Below are positions 1-10,386 of a stretch of DNA of 64,000 nt, in pieces; within the stretch, counting starts at the first letter, position 1; every line of letters starts with the position of its first letter. Where the stretch lies: positions 3,664,523 through 3,728,522 of the forward strand of contig NZ_JAAVSH020000001.1 in the NCBI RefSeq assembly GCF_011947365.2, in the 5' to 3' direction. Below the pieces are notes generated by a model that had not been told where the DNA came from, ran no database searches, and worked only from the letters and a program-made list of their open reading frames with translations. This DNA comes from an endosymbiont of Lamellibrachia barhami. Lineage in GTDB: Bacteria > Pseudomonadota > Gammaproteobacteria > Chromatiales > Chromatiaceae. The position numbers and the translations under genes are program-made.

Positions 1-6
1 GACCGC

Positions 7-1143
7 ATGAAACTGCGGCACCGGGCGGCCAAAGGCTCCGAGGGATCACGACTGGCCCTGGAGATGCTCAAAAAACCGGAATGGCTGTTGTCCACCACCC
101 TGGTGGGCACCAACATAGCTGTGGTTACCAACACCACCATGGCCACCGCCCTGATGCTTGAGTTGTTCGGCCCAGGCTCCAGTTGGATGGCCATCGTACT
201 GGTCGCGCCCCTGATCTGGGTGTTCGGGGAGATCGTACCCAAGAGCATTTTTCAGCAGCGCGCCAACGACCTTACCCCGCGCGTCATCTTTGTCCTGAAA
301 TTCTGTTCCTACCTGTTCTATCCCATCCTGCTGGTGTTCAGCTTTTTGGCCCGCCTGCTGGGCCGCCTGCTCGGCGGCAATGATGCACAAAACCCCTTCA
401 CACTGCGTGAGGAGATCAAGACCATGATGCAAATGTCTGGCGGTGACGGGGACATAGAGCCTATGGAGCAGGGTATGATCCGACGCCTGTTCAATTTCGG
501 CGAAACCACGGCGCACGAAGTGATGATGCCACTAATCGACGTGGCCATGGTGGAACAGGGCGTCACCTGCAGTGAGGCCAGAAATGTTGCCATCGAGCAT
601 TCACACGCAAGAATCCCTGTCTATCAGGAACGGGTGGATCGTATCGTGGACGTGCTTGACACGCTGGAACTGTTGGGGGTGGAGGCGGACGAGCCGATTC
701 AACCCTTCATCAAGCAGGTCACATACGTACCCGCCGGCAAGAGTATCCAGGATCTTTTGCTGGACATGCGCAGGACAAGAGAGCAAGTCACGGTCGTGGT
801 GGACAAGTTCGGCGGTGCGGAAGGCATCGTCAGTATCGAAGACATCCTGGAAGAAGTGGTGGAAGAAATCCAGGACGAGTACGATGCCGCAGAGTCCGAG
901 ATACAATTTATTCAGCGGCAGGAGGACGGCACCCTACTAGTGAACACCCGGGTTGATCTGTCTGATTTGGCTGAGGAGTTGGGCATTGATCTGCCAAAGG
1001 GCCGCTACTCCAGTCTGGCGGGTTTTTTGTTGGAGAAGGCGGGCGAAATTCCACCGGTGGGCAGCAGTATCGAATACAAGAAACTCAAGTTCGCCATACT
1101 GCGCGGGTCAGCCCAATCCATACAGGAAGTCAAAATCAGCTGA
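7..1143 (+). CDS. CNNM/CorC-type membrane protein (DUF21 + CBS pair + transporter-associated domain), possibly 5'-partial at window edge
   Basis: ORF with hydrophobic N-terminal DUF21-like segment (GEIVPKSI), CBS-like region (EVMMPLIDVAMVEQG...RIPVYQERVDRIVDVL) and C-terminal acidic domain. Confidence 0.85.
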   Translation: MKLRHRAAKGSEGSRLALEMLKKPEWLLSTTLVGTNIAVVTNTTMATALMLELFGPGSSWMAIVLVAPLIWVFGEIVPKSIFQQRANDLTPRVIFVLKFCSYLFYPILLVFSFLARLLGRLLGGNDAQNPFTLREEIKTMMQMSGGDGDIEPMEQGMIRRLFNFGETTAHEVMMPLIDVAMVEQGVTCSEARNVAIEHSHARIPVYQERVDRIVDVLDTLELLGVEADEPIQPFIKQVTYVPAGKSIQDLLLDMRRTREQVTVVVDKFGGAEGIVSIEDILEEVVEEIQDEYDAAESEIQFIQRQEDGTLLVNTRVDLSDLAEELGIDLPKGRYSSLAGFLLEKAGEIPPVGSSIEYKKLKFAILRGSAQSIQEVKIS

Positions 1144-1231
1144 CGTCTCGTTGGCAAAGGGATGGGGGCTGCTTCCCTACACCAGACAGACCCAGCTGGA
1201 AGCTGGGCCTGTCTGTCAGGCAATTTCATTA

Positions 1232-2291
1232 GGGGGGTAGTCAGCTAGCGCCTCCTGGTACAAGATATAGGGGTGGAAGATTTACGAGACAAACAGAAAT
1301 CATGGCTAAGTCTGCAAGCAGGGCGAGACTATCCACGAACATATCGGGAATTTGTGGAGTGGTTTCCTGACGAGGAATCCTGTATCGCTTATCTGAAAAG
1401 GCTACGTTGGTCCAATAGTTTTATTTGCCCGGCATGCGGCTTTGCTTCAGAACCGTGGCATCAAACTCGAGGGAGACTGGTTTGCCCTCAATGTCGTCAT
1501 CAAGCATCTGCCACTAGAGGGACTATCTTTGACAAGACACGCACTCCTTTTACAACTTGGTTTGAAACTGCTTGGCACATGACAACAGCAAAGAATGGTA
1601 TGTCCGCAAAAACGCTACAACGAACATTAGGCACAAGCTATCGTACTGCATGGAAAATGCTTCACCAGTATCGTATTGCTATGGTACGGAGTGAACGAGA
1701 GCAGTTGTCCGGAATCGTTGAGGTCGATGAGAGCCTTGTGGGTGGTGTCGATCATGGTGGTAAACGAGGGCGTGGAGCCGATAAAGCTATCGTTGCGATT
1801 GCTGTTGAGATCAAAAATCCAAAGGGGTTTGGTCGAGTCCGAATGCGTCATATTCCTGATGCCTCAGGTGATCAGTTGCTTGCATTTATCACTGACGTAG
1901 TGGCTTCTGGGAGTACTGTACAAACCGATGGTTGGGGCGGATACAACGATCTGCAGCAGAAGGGTTATGTACACCAAAAGACGGTGCTTTCATCCAGTGA
2001 TGACCCGGCACACGTTTCTATGCCGGGCGTCCATCGAATTGCGAGTCTGCTCAAGCGGTGGATCCTTGGCACACATCAGGGGTCGGTTAGTGCTGAGCAT
2101 TTGCAATCTTATCTGGAGGAATTTACTTTTCGATTCAACCGTCGCACATCACGTAGCCGTGGACTGGTTTTTCGGAGATTACTTGAACAAGCTGTCATTA
2201 CGGGGCCCATAATCGAGCATGAAATTGCTCATGGCTTTGATTGGCAGCACCACAACATATAGTGGGAGGAGGCGCTAGCTGACTACCCCCC
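1232..2291 (+). mobile_element. Complete IS1595-family (ISXO2-like) insertion sequence
   Basis: Terminal inverted repeats ggggggtagtcagctagcgcctc / gaggcgctagctgactacccccc; flanked by identical 8-bp direct repeats tttcatta at 1224-1231 and 2292-2299. Confidence 0.93.
1273..2262 (+). CDS. IS1595-family transposase (zinc ribbon + ISXO2-like DDE domain)
   Basis: CPACGF...CPQC zinc ribbon, VDESLVGG and TDGWGGYN motifs; lies inside perfect TIRs. Confidence 0.93.
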   Translation: MEDLRDKQKSWLSLQAGRDYPRTYREFVEWFPDEESCIAYLKRLRWSNSFICPACGFASEPWHQTRGRLVCPQCRHQASATRGTIFDKTRTPFTTWFETAWHMTTAKNGMSAKTLQRTLGTSYRTAWKMLHQYRIAMVRSEREQLSGIVEVDESLVGGVDHGGKRGRGADKAIVAIAVEIKNPKGFGRVRMRHIPDASGDQLLAFITDVVASGSTVQTDGWGGYNDLQQKGYVHQKTVLSSSDDPAHVSMPGVHRIASLLKRWILGTHQGSVSAEHLQSYLEEFTFRFNRRTSRSRGLVFRRLLEQAVITGPIIEHEIAHGFDWQHHNI

Positions 2292-2309
2292 TTTCATTAT
2301 TGGTTGGCG

Positions 2310-4550
2310 CTACTGGATCTGCACCTTGACTGGTACAGCGGAAACCATGTCAACAATCCTGTTTCTATCGACCATCTTCTCGTTAACCAGATCCGGCCGA
2401 CCTGTTGCCAGAGCTCTCAGGAAACGCGGTGGGAAGGCTCTGGCGCGTAAACGGACATTGATTTGCAGCGGGCCTTCGATGCCCGCTGGTACATCGACGT
2501 CGTAGCGTACATCCACGGTCTTTAACGCGGGAATGGAAAAGCTGTTGTCCGTGTGGGTTGAGAGGAATGGCATGAGCACCTCCTCTTCGATGAAATGCCC
2601 CTGGTCGTCCCGCATCGGCTCGCCGTTTTCATCCACCTGAATTCGGATGAACTCGTTGCCGAAATTGGCAAGACCCTGGTAGACAGGCGGATCCTCGTGA
2701 CGTCGGTTGTAATCCGGGCCATGTATCACATCTGCCTCCAGTGTGAGCGGATCAATAACACCGGAACCACCGTTGGGTCCAACAAGATTACGCAGATCTT
2801 CATCATCAAGATTGCCGTCGGGTTCCGTTTCACCGGTTTCCGGATGCGCTGTATCAACCAACGTACCGCTCTCGTAGACCGTCTGACCATTATTATCGGA
2901 AACGATCAGTTCGACCCATACCTGTCGTTCCTGAGAAAAGCCGGAAGGCAGATTATGCCCGGTACCGCTGTTGGTTACGTGAACCGTGATCGGGATGGTA
3001 CTGCCGCTGTCCGCATCCGCAGGGGCCGATACTGCGATCTCGGCTGCTGACTCCATGAGAATCCGGCGCCGTTGTACCTGGCCGATGACATTGCCGTTCT
3101 CATCGCGGGCCTCATTGTCCTGGCCAGGGAAGTCGACCAATGCGATATCGATGCCCGTGAAATAATGGGTGCTGACCTCCTCTCGCTCGAACACATATCT
3201 GGGACGTGGATACACTGTCGTCTCTCCTTCAGCGTAGGAACCGGCAGGTTCTGGCGGACCCAGATCCATGTGACAGTCCTGGCAGGTCACAACGCCTCCG
3301 ACCGTATTATTGATCGGCCCGTAGGGACCATTTTTCCACTCAGTGAAGAGGTTTTCCAAGCGCTGGAAAGGCTCGTTGGTCACCGGATCAACGGCATCGG
3401 TCAGATTGGCGTCCGGTGGTATACGCACATCATGGCAGGTGCCACAGAACTCACTGCTACTCAGGTAGCCGTCTTGCATATTGATGTCCTGGCCATGAGC
3501 CGAAGTATGTGTAGGGCTGTACTCTGGATTATCCAGCGGCCCAAACTTCGTATCTCCGGGTTCCAATACAAACGCTGTATTCGCGATTCCGTCACCGAGA
3601 CGACCAAATCCAAGTGAGGTATCTGGCCCGGAAATCTGGTGGCAGATGTCGCAGGAGATGCCTCCTCGTCCAGCCTTGGTGGCAAAATCCCTCATCGCAT
3701 GGCCATTGCTGTCAGACAGGGTTGGGAAACTGCCAAGCAAACTGTCCACCGGATTATGGCAGCTTTGGCAGAACAGGGCCGTAGGATGATCACCGGCAGC
3801 GAATCCGGAACCTCCCTGGGATACTGAGAAGGCACTGCCGAGGGCCTCCAGTGCGCTGAATGTTGGACTGAGTGCGCTGTAGGCCATCATGTTGCCGGAC
3901 CACTCACGGAACTGACGCGGATGGCAAATCCTGCACTGCTCCGGGTCGGAGAAATCTACCGTCTCCAACGGTTGAAGAGGAGTGGGATTTTCCAGGAAAG
4001 CTGTAAGCGCCTTGACTTCCTGGCGTGTAACGTCAATACCCGTGTGGACCAGTTCCTCGGCTATCGCACGTTGAGTGTCGTAAGCGGACTTGCCCTGAAT
4101 ATCGCCCCCGGATCCCATGATGCCCGTTCCATCATCGCCGTGACACAGGAAACAGAGTTTGTCCCTATAAATACTCGCTGTCAGGTCCGGTGGGAGTCCA
4201 GCGCTACTGCAATTTCCGCCCGTCCGCTTAACCCGTGCTTCCGCAGTGCTACCGCCGGATACCGCACGTACGTAGCAAGGCGAAATTGAAAGACCGTTCA
4301 CTTTTGCTATCCAGTACCCATCATCATCGGCCTGGGCTGTGGCTAGTTCCTTCCCCGTTAATGCATCCGACAAAAAGACGAGGTTAAGGGTATCGCTCCG
4401 GCCTTTCACTACCAAGCGATCCTTATTTCCGTTCCAGCGGGCGGTATCGACTGCTACTGAGGCATTCTGTGCCAGCGCTCCGAAACTGGCAAAATGGATA
4501 AGAAGAAAAATTAGACTTGTACGGCAAAACATCCTGATCACCTTTTTCAT
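2310..4550 (-). CDS. Secreted multihaem cytochrome c (six CXXCH; cytochrome c554-like)
   Basis: Signal peptide; CFLCH, CRICH, CQSCH, CDICH, CGTCH and CQDCH motifs in the 746-aa ORF. Confidence 0.85.
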   Translation of the reverse strand: MKKVIRMFCRTSLIFLLIHFASFGALAQNASVAVDTARWNGNKDRLVVKGRSDTLNLVFLSDALTGKELATAQADDDGYWIAKVNGLSISPCYVRAVSGGSTAEARVKRTGGNCSSAGLPPDLTASIYRDKLCFLCHGDDGTGIMGSGGDIQGKSAYDTQRAIAEELVHTGIDVTRQEVKALTAFLENPTPLQPLETVDFSDPEQCRICHPRQFREWSGNMMAYSALSPTFSALEALGSAFSVSQGGSGFAAGDHPTALFCQSCHNPVDSLLGSFPTLSDSNGHAMRDFATKAGRGGISCDICHQISGPDTSLGFGRLGDGIANTAFVLEPGDTKFGPLDNPEYSPTHTSAHGQDINMQDGYLSSSEFCGTCHDVRIPPDANLTDAVDPVTNEPFQRLENLFTEWKNGPYGPINNTVGGVVTCQDCHMDLGPPEPAGSYAEGETTVYPRPRYVFEREEVSTHYFTGIDIALVDFPGQDNEARDENGNVIGQVQRRRILMESAAEIAVSAPADADSGSTIPITVHVTNSGTGHNLPSGFSQERQVWVELIVSDNNGQTVYESGTLVDTAHPETGETEPDGNLDDEDLRNLVGPNGGSGVIDPLTLEADVIHGPDYNRRHEDPPVYQGLANFGNEFIRIQVDENGEPMRDDQGHFIEEEVLMPFLSTHTDNSFSIPALKTVDVRYDVDVPAGIEGPLQINVRLRARAFPPRFLRALATGRPDLVNEKMVDRNRIVDMVSAVPVKVQIQ

Positions 4551-4932
4551 TATGCATGCTCCTTGGCAAATCCCCGAAGACAGGCAGAGGGTAGAAGTAA
4601 CCTCGCGTAAATAAAAGTGAACCCCAGCCGTCTATGATGTGATGAAATAGCCTTTGGTTATTGTAGTGGCTATAACCTAGTAAATTAGTAAGGAATGCCT
4701 GGTTGTCAACCCGCAAAAACTCATGGATAAAAAATGGTTGTTCGCGGGACCGCAGAACGGTGGGTTGTGACTAGATGCCTGTGGCAAACAATTTCTGCTC
4801 CAGGGCAACACAGCGAAGTGCTCTGCCACATCCGGATGCCGATACCAAGGAGGTCTAACAGACCAGGTACCGTACACCCACTCTTCTCCCTGAAAGATAT
4901 CATCCTGGCCTTCCCTGGCCACAATGAAACGC

Positions 4933-5547
4933 CTACTGAGAACGTGACTGGCGATGCTGGGCCTGCATCTGCAGAAACTCAGACTCCTTCACCACGCCGT
5001 CACCATCCTGGTCGACTTCGCTGAAAGGCCGTGCATTTTTCAGACCTCTCATCATATAGCCCTGTTTGACACGCTCGCTGATTCGCTGACCGCGAGCCTC
5101 GATGAATTCATCCTCAGTCATGGCCCCGTCACCATTAAGATCGAATTCAGCGAATGTGGGCATATTCCGGCCCCTACCCACACCGCGCCCGGGGGCTTGC
5201 TCTGTCCCCTTCTCCGGCCCCCTTCCATAGGACCGCTGTGACATCTGCTGCTGCCGAATTGCCGCCATTTCGTCTGCACTCAGTACGCCATCTGCATCGA
5301 GGTCGAACTGTTCGAATGTCGGAGCCTTGGCGGCATTGCGCATCGGCCGTCCCTCGGCGGCGCGTGCTGCCCTTCGCTCGTTGCGAAGGGCATTGAATTC
5401 TTCTGTAGTAATAGCTCCGCTGCCGTCACGATCATAGGCCTCAAACGGCACAGGTCCCCGCTGAAGATAGCTGGGCGACTGAGCTGCAACAAACAATGCT
5501 GTTCCACTCAACAGAATCGTAACAATTGATTTATATAACATCTTCAT
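4933..5547 (-). CDS. Exported EF-hand calcium-binding protein
   Basis: Signal peptide and four EF-hand loops: DRDGSGAITTEEF, DLDADGVLSADEM, DLNGDGAMTEDEF, DQDGDGVVKESEF. Confidence 0.85.
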   Translation of the reverse strand: MKMLYKSIVTILLSGTALFVAAQSPSYLQRGPVPFEAYDRDGSGAITTEEFNALRNERRAARAAEGRPMRNAAKAPTFEQFDLDADGVLSADEMAAIRQQQMSQRSYGRGPEKGTEQAPGRGVGRGRNMPTFAEFDLNGDGAMTEDEFIEARGQRISERVKQGYMMRGLKNARPFSEVDQDGDGVVKESEFLQMQAQHRQSRSQ

Positions 5548-5763
5548 ATCGACTCTCCAAAAAACGGCACACTTGCCGGACTACATCCTGAAACACCTCT
5601 TTCTATCGGTAATATTAAACCGACAAACTGAAACCTAGCTGAAAACCGCAAAATCGTGTGAGGCACGGTGTTCGAGGTGTTTTTTTCGTTTGCGATTTTT
5701 ATAGAGGGTTCTTCACGGCGTAGCAGTGCATTCCCCAGAGCTATGACGATACGCATGGTTCAA

Positions 5764-6627
5764 TCACCTACGGTCAATCATTGTGATGAATCGCTCCAGT
5801 CCCTCCCGGTAACTGTTGCCACTCTGTAGAAACCCCATATTGTGACTGCCGCCGATCTGCAGAAACCGTTTCGGTTGACGGGCTGCCTGGTAGAGCCGCT
5901 GCCCATGCTTAAAAGGGATGATTTCGTCGTCCGGACTATGGACCACCAGAACCGGGCAGGTGACAGATTCAAGATAAGCCTTGGTATCAAATTGGAAACG
6001 TAACAGCCAACGCACCGGAAACAGGGGGTAGAGATCTGCTGCCATATCCGGCACTGAAGTGAAGGCAGACTCCAGGATCAGGCCTCTTGCTGGATAACTT
6101 GAGGCGAGACGGGCGGCGACAGCGGCCCCCAGAGAGCGGCCGAACAGCAGTATATCCTCCGGCGGGATCTTCCTCTGCTCAGTCAGCAGGCGCCATGCGG
6201 CCTCTGCATCCCGGTAATTTCCCGCTTCTGTCGGACGGCCTTCGCTCCGGCCGAAACCGCGGTAATCGAAGATCAGCACCGCCAGACCAAGCCGGTGAAA
6301 AATCTCCAGGGAATCCAGGCGATGTGAGATATTGCCGGCATTGCCGTGAAAAAAGAGCAGCGTGGCACGCGGCTTTTCGACCGGCAGAAACCAGCCGTGC
6401 AGGGTTATGCCATCGTCGGTGGTGAATGCGATCGTCTCGAAGCTCAGCCCGATTTGATCTGGCGTAGCCATGATCGCCCTGGTGGGCAGGCTGGGATAGT
6501 AGAGCAGGCGTGACTGGGAAAAATAGAGTATCAGCAGCATTGCCCCATAGACCGCTACCACTATCGCCACAAACGGCCATAGACTCTCCAGCGAAAAACG
6601 TGGCATTGGACGATGCTCCTCCGTCAC
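5764..6627 (-). CDS. Membrane-anchored alpha/beta hydrolase (BEM46-like)
   Basis: N-terminal TM segment, HGNAGNISHR, GRSLGAAVA nucleophile elbow, C-terminal catalytic His region GGSHN. Confidence 0.85.
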   Translation of the reverse strand: MTEEHRPMPRFSLESLWPFVAIVVAVYGAMLLILYFSQSRLLYYPSLPTRAIMATPDQIGLSFETIAFTTDDGITLHGWFLPVEKPRATLLFFHGNAGNISHRLDSLEIFHRLGLAVLIFDYRGFGRSEGRPTEAGNYRDAEAAWRLLTEQRKIPPEDILLFGRSLGAAVAARLASSYPARGLILESAFTSVPDMAADLYPLFPVRWLLRFQFDTKAYLESVTCPVLVVHSPDDEIIPFKHGQRLYQAARQPKRFLQIGGSHNMGFLQSGNSYREGLERFITMIDRR

Positions 6628-6699
6628 TTCACATTGGGGCGGATTATGCGGCCATCGACATCAACCCGCGCGTCGGAAAAGACTAGCCATATCATGCGG

Positions 6700-9600
6700 T
6701 TATTCCACCCTGCCACACCCAGGTCCACTGATCGTACTTCTTCCACCCGCTTGCGGCATTACCTCTATCTGGGTGGCGATGCGCTCCTTGAGGGCTGAGA
6801 CGTGGGAGATCACACCGATCAACTTGCCATCCTGCTGCAACCCTGCGAGGGTCTCCAGCGCAGTGTCCAGGGCCTCTTCATCCAGGGTACCGAACCCTTC
6901 ATCCAGGAACAGTGAGTCCACCCGGACGTTTTTACTGGCCATCTGGGAGAGACCAAGCGCCAGGGAGAGACTGACGATAAAACTCTCACCCCCCGACAGG
7001 TTCTTGGTTGAACGAATCTCACCCGCCTGATAGTTATCCACCACGTTGAGTTCCAACGGCTGCCCATCATCTCTGATCAGAAGGTAGCGATCAGTCATCT
7101 TCTGCAGTTGCCGGTTGGCATGCCCGACCATCATTTCGAAGGTCAAGCCTTGGGCGAAGTTGCGATACTTCTTGCCATCCGCCGAGCCGATGAGTTCATG
7201 CAGAAGACCCCAGCGCGAACATTCACTTTTTTGTGCGTCGATCAGCTTGGCTCGATCTTGTTGTTTGCGCCTCAGATTCTCATTGTCGTCCAACTTCTGC
7301 CGCATGCCACCCACCTCCTGCTGGAGACTCTTTCGGCGGTTTACAAGCGCCTCCAACGCCTCCTTGAGCTGGTCGCGAGATTGGTCCGTCGTCTGTTTTT
7401 TTCGTTCGATATCCAACAATGATGATCTATCCCGTCTCCTTGTATTCAACTCTGTTTGCTCAGTTGCCAGCCGCTGGGCTTGCTGCATCAGATTGTTACG
7501 TTCTTCTTCGGGCAGACAGGCCGCCTGGTAGCTGGCTTCATCGGTGAAATCGAACTGGCCAAGTCGGATCTTGAACGCCTCCTGACTCTGTTTCAACTGA
7601 TCAGCCCTGCCGAGCACCGTCCTTTCAATCAACGCAATCGCGGCTTTCAGTTTGCCCTGCTCCCCCGCTGCAAGATGAAATACCTGACGGGACTCTTCGA
7701 GTTGTTTTTCAGCCGCTTCAACAGATGTGAAGAGACGGGTCTCTTCGGTATCCGGGTTCTTATCTGCAAAAAGCGCAATTCGATCCCGGGTCAGGGAGTC
7801 CTGCTCACGGATCAGGTTGCGCAGAATCTCCCGTTGTTCTATCAGAACGGCCTCTGATGTGTTGATTTGCGTGGCTTGATGATCTGTCTGCAACTCCAGG
7901 TTGGAGATGTGTCTTTCAAGATCATTCTGTTGTTTCTGCCGATCAAGCCATTGATCTCGCCGTGTAATCAGCTCAGTCTGAATCGGCTTCAGCGCATCCG
8001 TGGCCAGCGCCTGAAAACCGTAGCCCCGCAGATCTTGCAGCGTCTGCTCCTGGGCATTCTGCAACTGGATCCTGAGTGCATCCAACCCATCTTTCTGGCC
8101 ATCAACTGCCTGTCCTGCTGCGTGTTTTTTATACAGCAAACCTTGAATTTCCTGCTCTGATTGGTCCAGCGTCTCTCTTGTCTCTTCAATCAATTCACGT
8201 AGGGAGGCAATCTCCTTCTCGTATCTCTCAGCAGCCGACACGATCTTTGCGGTCATCTCCAGTTTTTCCCTATTCTCCTGCTGTAACCCTGGTAAGGCAT
8301 CTGCCGGATCATCGCCCCCATCCTCAACAACAGCAAGCACCCTGAACCCTTCACGAATCTGCTGCTCTTCGGTGCTAATCCTGTCTCTGACTTGTTGTTG
8401 CAGGGTCTCGTTTTGTTGCAGGTCTTTCCGGGTTTCAGCCTGTTTAATCTGGAGACCGGAAAGCCTGTCACGGGCCTGTTTTAAATCCTCTCTCACACGC
8501 TTCAGTTCAGTTGCGGTCTCATCCGTGGCGGGAATATTCCCTTCTGCATACGGGTGTTCCTCTGCACCGCAAAGGGGGCAAGCCTCACCATCCTGAAGTT
8601 GCTGCCGGGCCTCCTCAAAACTCTGGATTCGGGTAAGCAGGGAGAGCTGTGTTTCCAGCAGCAACAACTCCCGCTCCAAGACCGCAAATCTCTCAGTTTG
8701 TTCCAGGATCTGCCTGGCCAATGGCCCCTCTTCGGCAGTGAATTTTTCATATTGGTTTTTGAGTTGACCGAGGCTAATGCGTGATTCACTCAACGAGTGG
8801 AGCGACTTGCCTGTCTCTCTTAGCAGGGACTCTCTCTCTTTGAGATCCGAGAGTAAGTTCCGCCACAGTGAAACCTCTCGTTCAGCGAGAATATCTGTCA
8901 GTTCATTCTGCTGTTGAAGCAGTTTTTTCTGGATAACTTCGAGGGCATCGTTTTGTCCCCGTAGCATTTTTGATTGCTCACTCCACAATCGTGAGGCTTC
9001 TCTCTTTTGCGTCTCGGCTGAAACCACTTCCCCAGCCTTATCACGGACATTTCCATCCAGTTCACGAAGCCGGTCAAACTGACTCAGAATTCTGGCAAGC
9101 TGTTCGACAAGTCCCTTATCCGCCTCGCTTTCTGAAAGAAGTTTCTGAACCTCTTTGAGGATGACTTTCTGCTCATCCAGAATCTGGCTGCCTTCACTAT
9201 GCCTGGCTCGAAGGGCAACAAGCGTTTCTTCCGTCTCTCTGAGGACATTCGCGGCCATTCTGACAGGCGCCTCTTTTTCCCGCAGTTTGGTATCCAGCAC
9301 TCGTACCTTGCCGATGACAAGCAGCGTCTCTTTTTGCTCGCCTCGCTTCTGCTTCAGCTGCTCATTGGTCAGTTTCCATGTCTCTTCGGCCCGTCTTACT
9401 TCGGCCTCTTTTTCAGGCAGGGTCAGCAGATACTCTTTGTGGCGTTGCTGATCCGTCTCCTGCTCACGACGTAGCGAACTCAAACTGGCAAAATCGCCTG
9501 CCAGTTCCAGGGCCTGCATTGCCCGCTCAAGCTTTTCTCCCTCAGGGTGAAAAACCTCCTGACGCATCTTCAAATCCTGCTTCTGCTCTTGCAGTAAGTT

Positions 9601-10377
9601 CAACTCCTCTTCCAGTCGTTCGATTCCATCCAACCAGGCGATTGCCTGACCTTTTTGATCAACCTGTTGATTCAAACCGGCCTCCTGCAGAACCCTCTGC
9701 TCAAGGCCTGCTTTCAACTGCTGCTCATCCTCTTCACTCAGCAGTTGCATCCCGGCCAGTTCAGCCTGAAGGAGATCCAGTTTTTCACGCTCTTCAGAGT
9801 GTCGTTTATGAACCTGAATGGAGATCTGGCTGTAGATCTCTGTGCCGGTAATCTGTTCCAGAATGGGGGCGCGTTCGTCAGGAGCCGCCTGCAGAAAAGC
9901 CGCAAAGCCTCCCTGCGCAAGCAGCATGGAGCGGGTGAAGCGGTCGAAATCCATGCCGGTAACCGTTTCAATCTGATCGGCAACACCGCGGAGCTTTGCC
10001 TCAAGAATCCGGCCTGAATCAACATCCGCAATCTCATGTTTAGGCGCCTGCAACTCCCCGCCTGGTTTTTTTCGCGCCCTGTGCTGGCTCCAGTGACAAC
10101 GAAATCGTCCCGCCTGGGTTTCAAAGGTCACTTCGGCAAAACACTCACCCGTCTGCCGTGACATAATCTCATTCCCGCTCTTGGTGACCTTGTTGAGACG
10201 AGGCGTTCGGCCATAAAGCGCGAGACAGATAGCATCGAGGATCGTCGTTTTGCCCGCACCGGTCGGACCGGTTATGGCAAAGATGCCGTCGGATGAAAAA
10301 GCGGGGCATGCCAAGTCAATTGCCCATTCACCGGCAAGCGAGTTCAAGTTCTTAAAACGTACCTGCAGTATGCGCAT
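6700..10377 (-). CDS. sbcC: Exonuclease subunit SbcC
   Basis: Walker A GPTGAGKTTILDAI, long coiled coil with CPLCGAEEHPY zinc hook, C-terminal LSGGESFIVSLSLALGLS signature. Confidence 0.95.
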   Translation of the reverse strand: MRILQVRFKNLNSLAGEWAIDLACPAFSSDGIFAITGPTGAGKTTILDAICLALYGRTPRLNKVTKSGNEIMSRQTGECFAEVTFETQAGRFRCHWSQHRARKKPGGELQAPKHEIADVDSGRILEAKLRGVADQIETVTGMDFDRFTRSMLLAQGGFAAFLQAAPDERAPILEQITGTEIYSQISIQVHKRHSEEREKLDLLQAELAGMQLLSEEDEQQLKAGLEQRVLQEAGLNQQVDQKGQAIAWLDGIERLEEELNLLQEQKQDLKMRQEVFHPEGEKLERAMQALELAGDFASLSSLRREQETDQQRHKEYLLTLPEKEAEVRRAEETWKLTNEQLKQKRGEQKETLLVIGKVRVLDTKLREKEAPVRMAANVLRETEETLVALRARHSEGSQILDEQKVILKEVQKLLSESEADKGLVEQLARILSQFDRLRELDGNVRDKAGEVVSAETQKREASRLWSEQSKMLRGQNDALEVIQKKLLQQQNELTDILAEREVSLWRNLLSDLKERESLLRETGKSLHSLSESRISLGQLKNQYEKFTAEEGPLARQILEQTERFAVLERELLLLETQLSLLTRIQSFEEARQQLQDGEACPLCGAEEHPYAEGNIPATDETATELKRVREDLKQARDRLSGLQIKQAETRKDLQQNETLQQQVRDRISTEEQQIREGFRVLAVVEDGGDDPADALPGLQQENREKLEMTAKIVSAAERYEKEIASLRELIEETRETLDQSEQEIQGLLYKKHAAGQAVDGQKDGLDALRIQLQNAQEQTLQDLRGYGFQALATDALKPIQTELITRRDQWLDRQKQQNDLERHISNLELQTDHQATQINTSEAVLIEQREILRNLIREQDSLTRDRIALFADKNPDTEETRLFTSVEAAEKQLEESRQVFHLAAGEQGKLKAAIALIERTVLGRADQLKQSQEAFKIRLGQFDFTDEASYQAACLPEEERNNLMQQAQRLATEQTELNTRRRDRSSLLDIERKKQTTDQSRDQLKEALEALVNRRKSLQQEVGGMRQKLDDNENLRRKQQDRAKLIDAQKSECSRWGLLHELIGSADGKKYRNFAQGLTFEMMVGHANRQLQKMTDRYLLIRDDGQPLELNVVDNYQAGEIRSTKNLSGGESFIVSLSLALGLSQMASKNVRVDSLFLDEGFGTLDEEALDTALETLAGLQQDGKLIGVISHVSALKERIATQIEVMPQAGGRSTISGPGCGRVE

Positions 10378-10386
10378 TGTCCGTCT

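Noticed and set aside
4677-4922. Short ORFs between the cytochrome and EF-hand genes
   Set aside because: Overlapping low-complexity ORFs in several frames, no conserved features.
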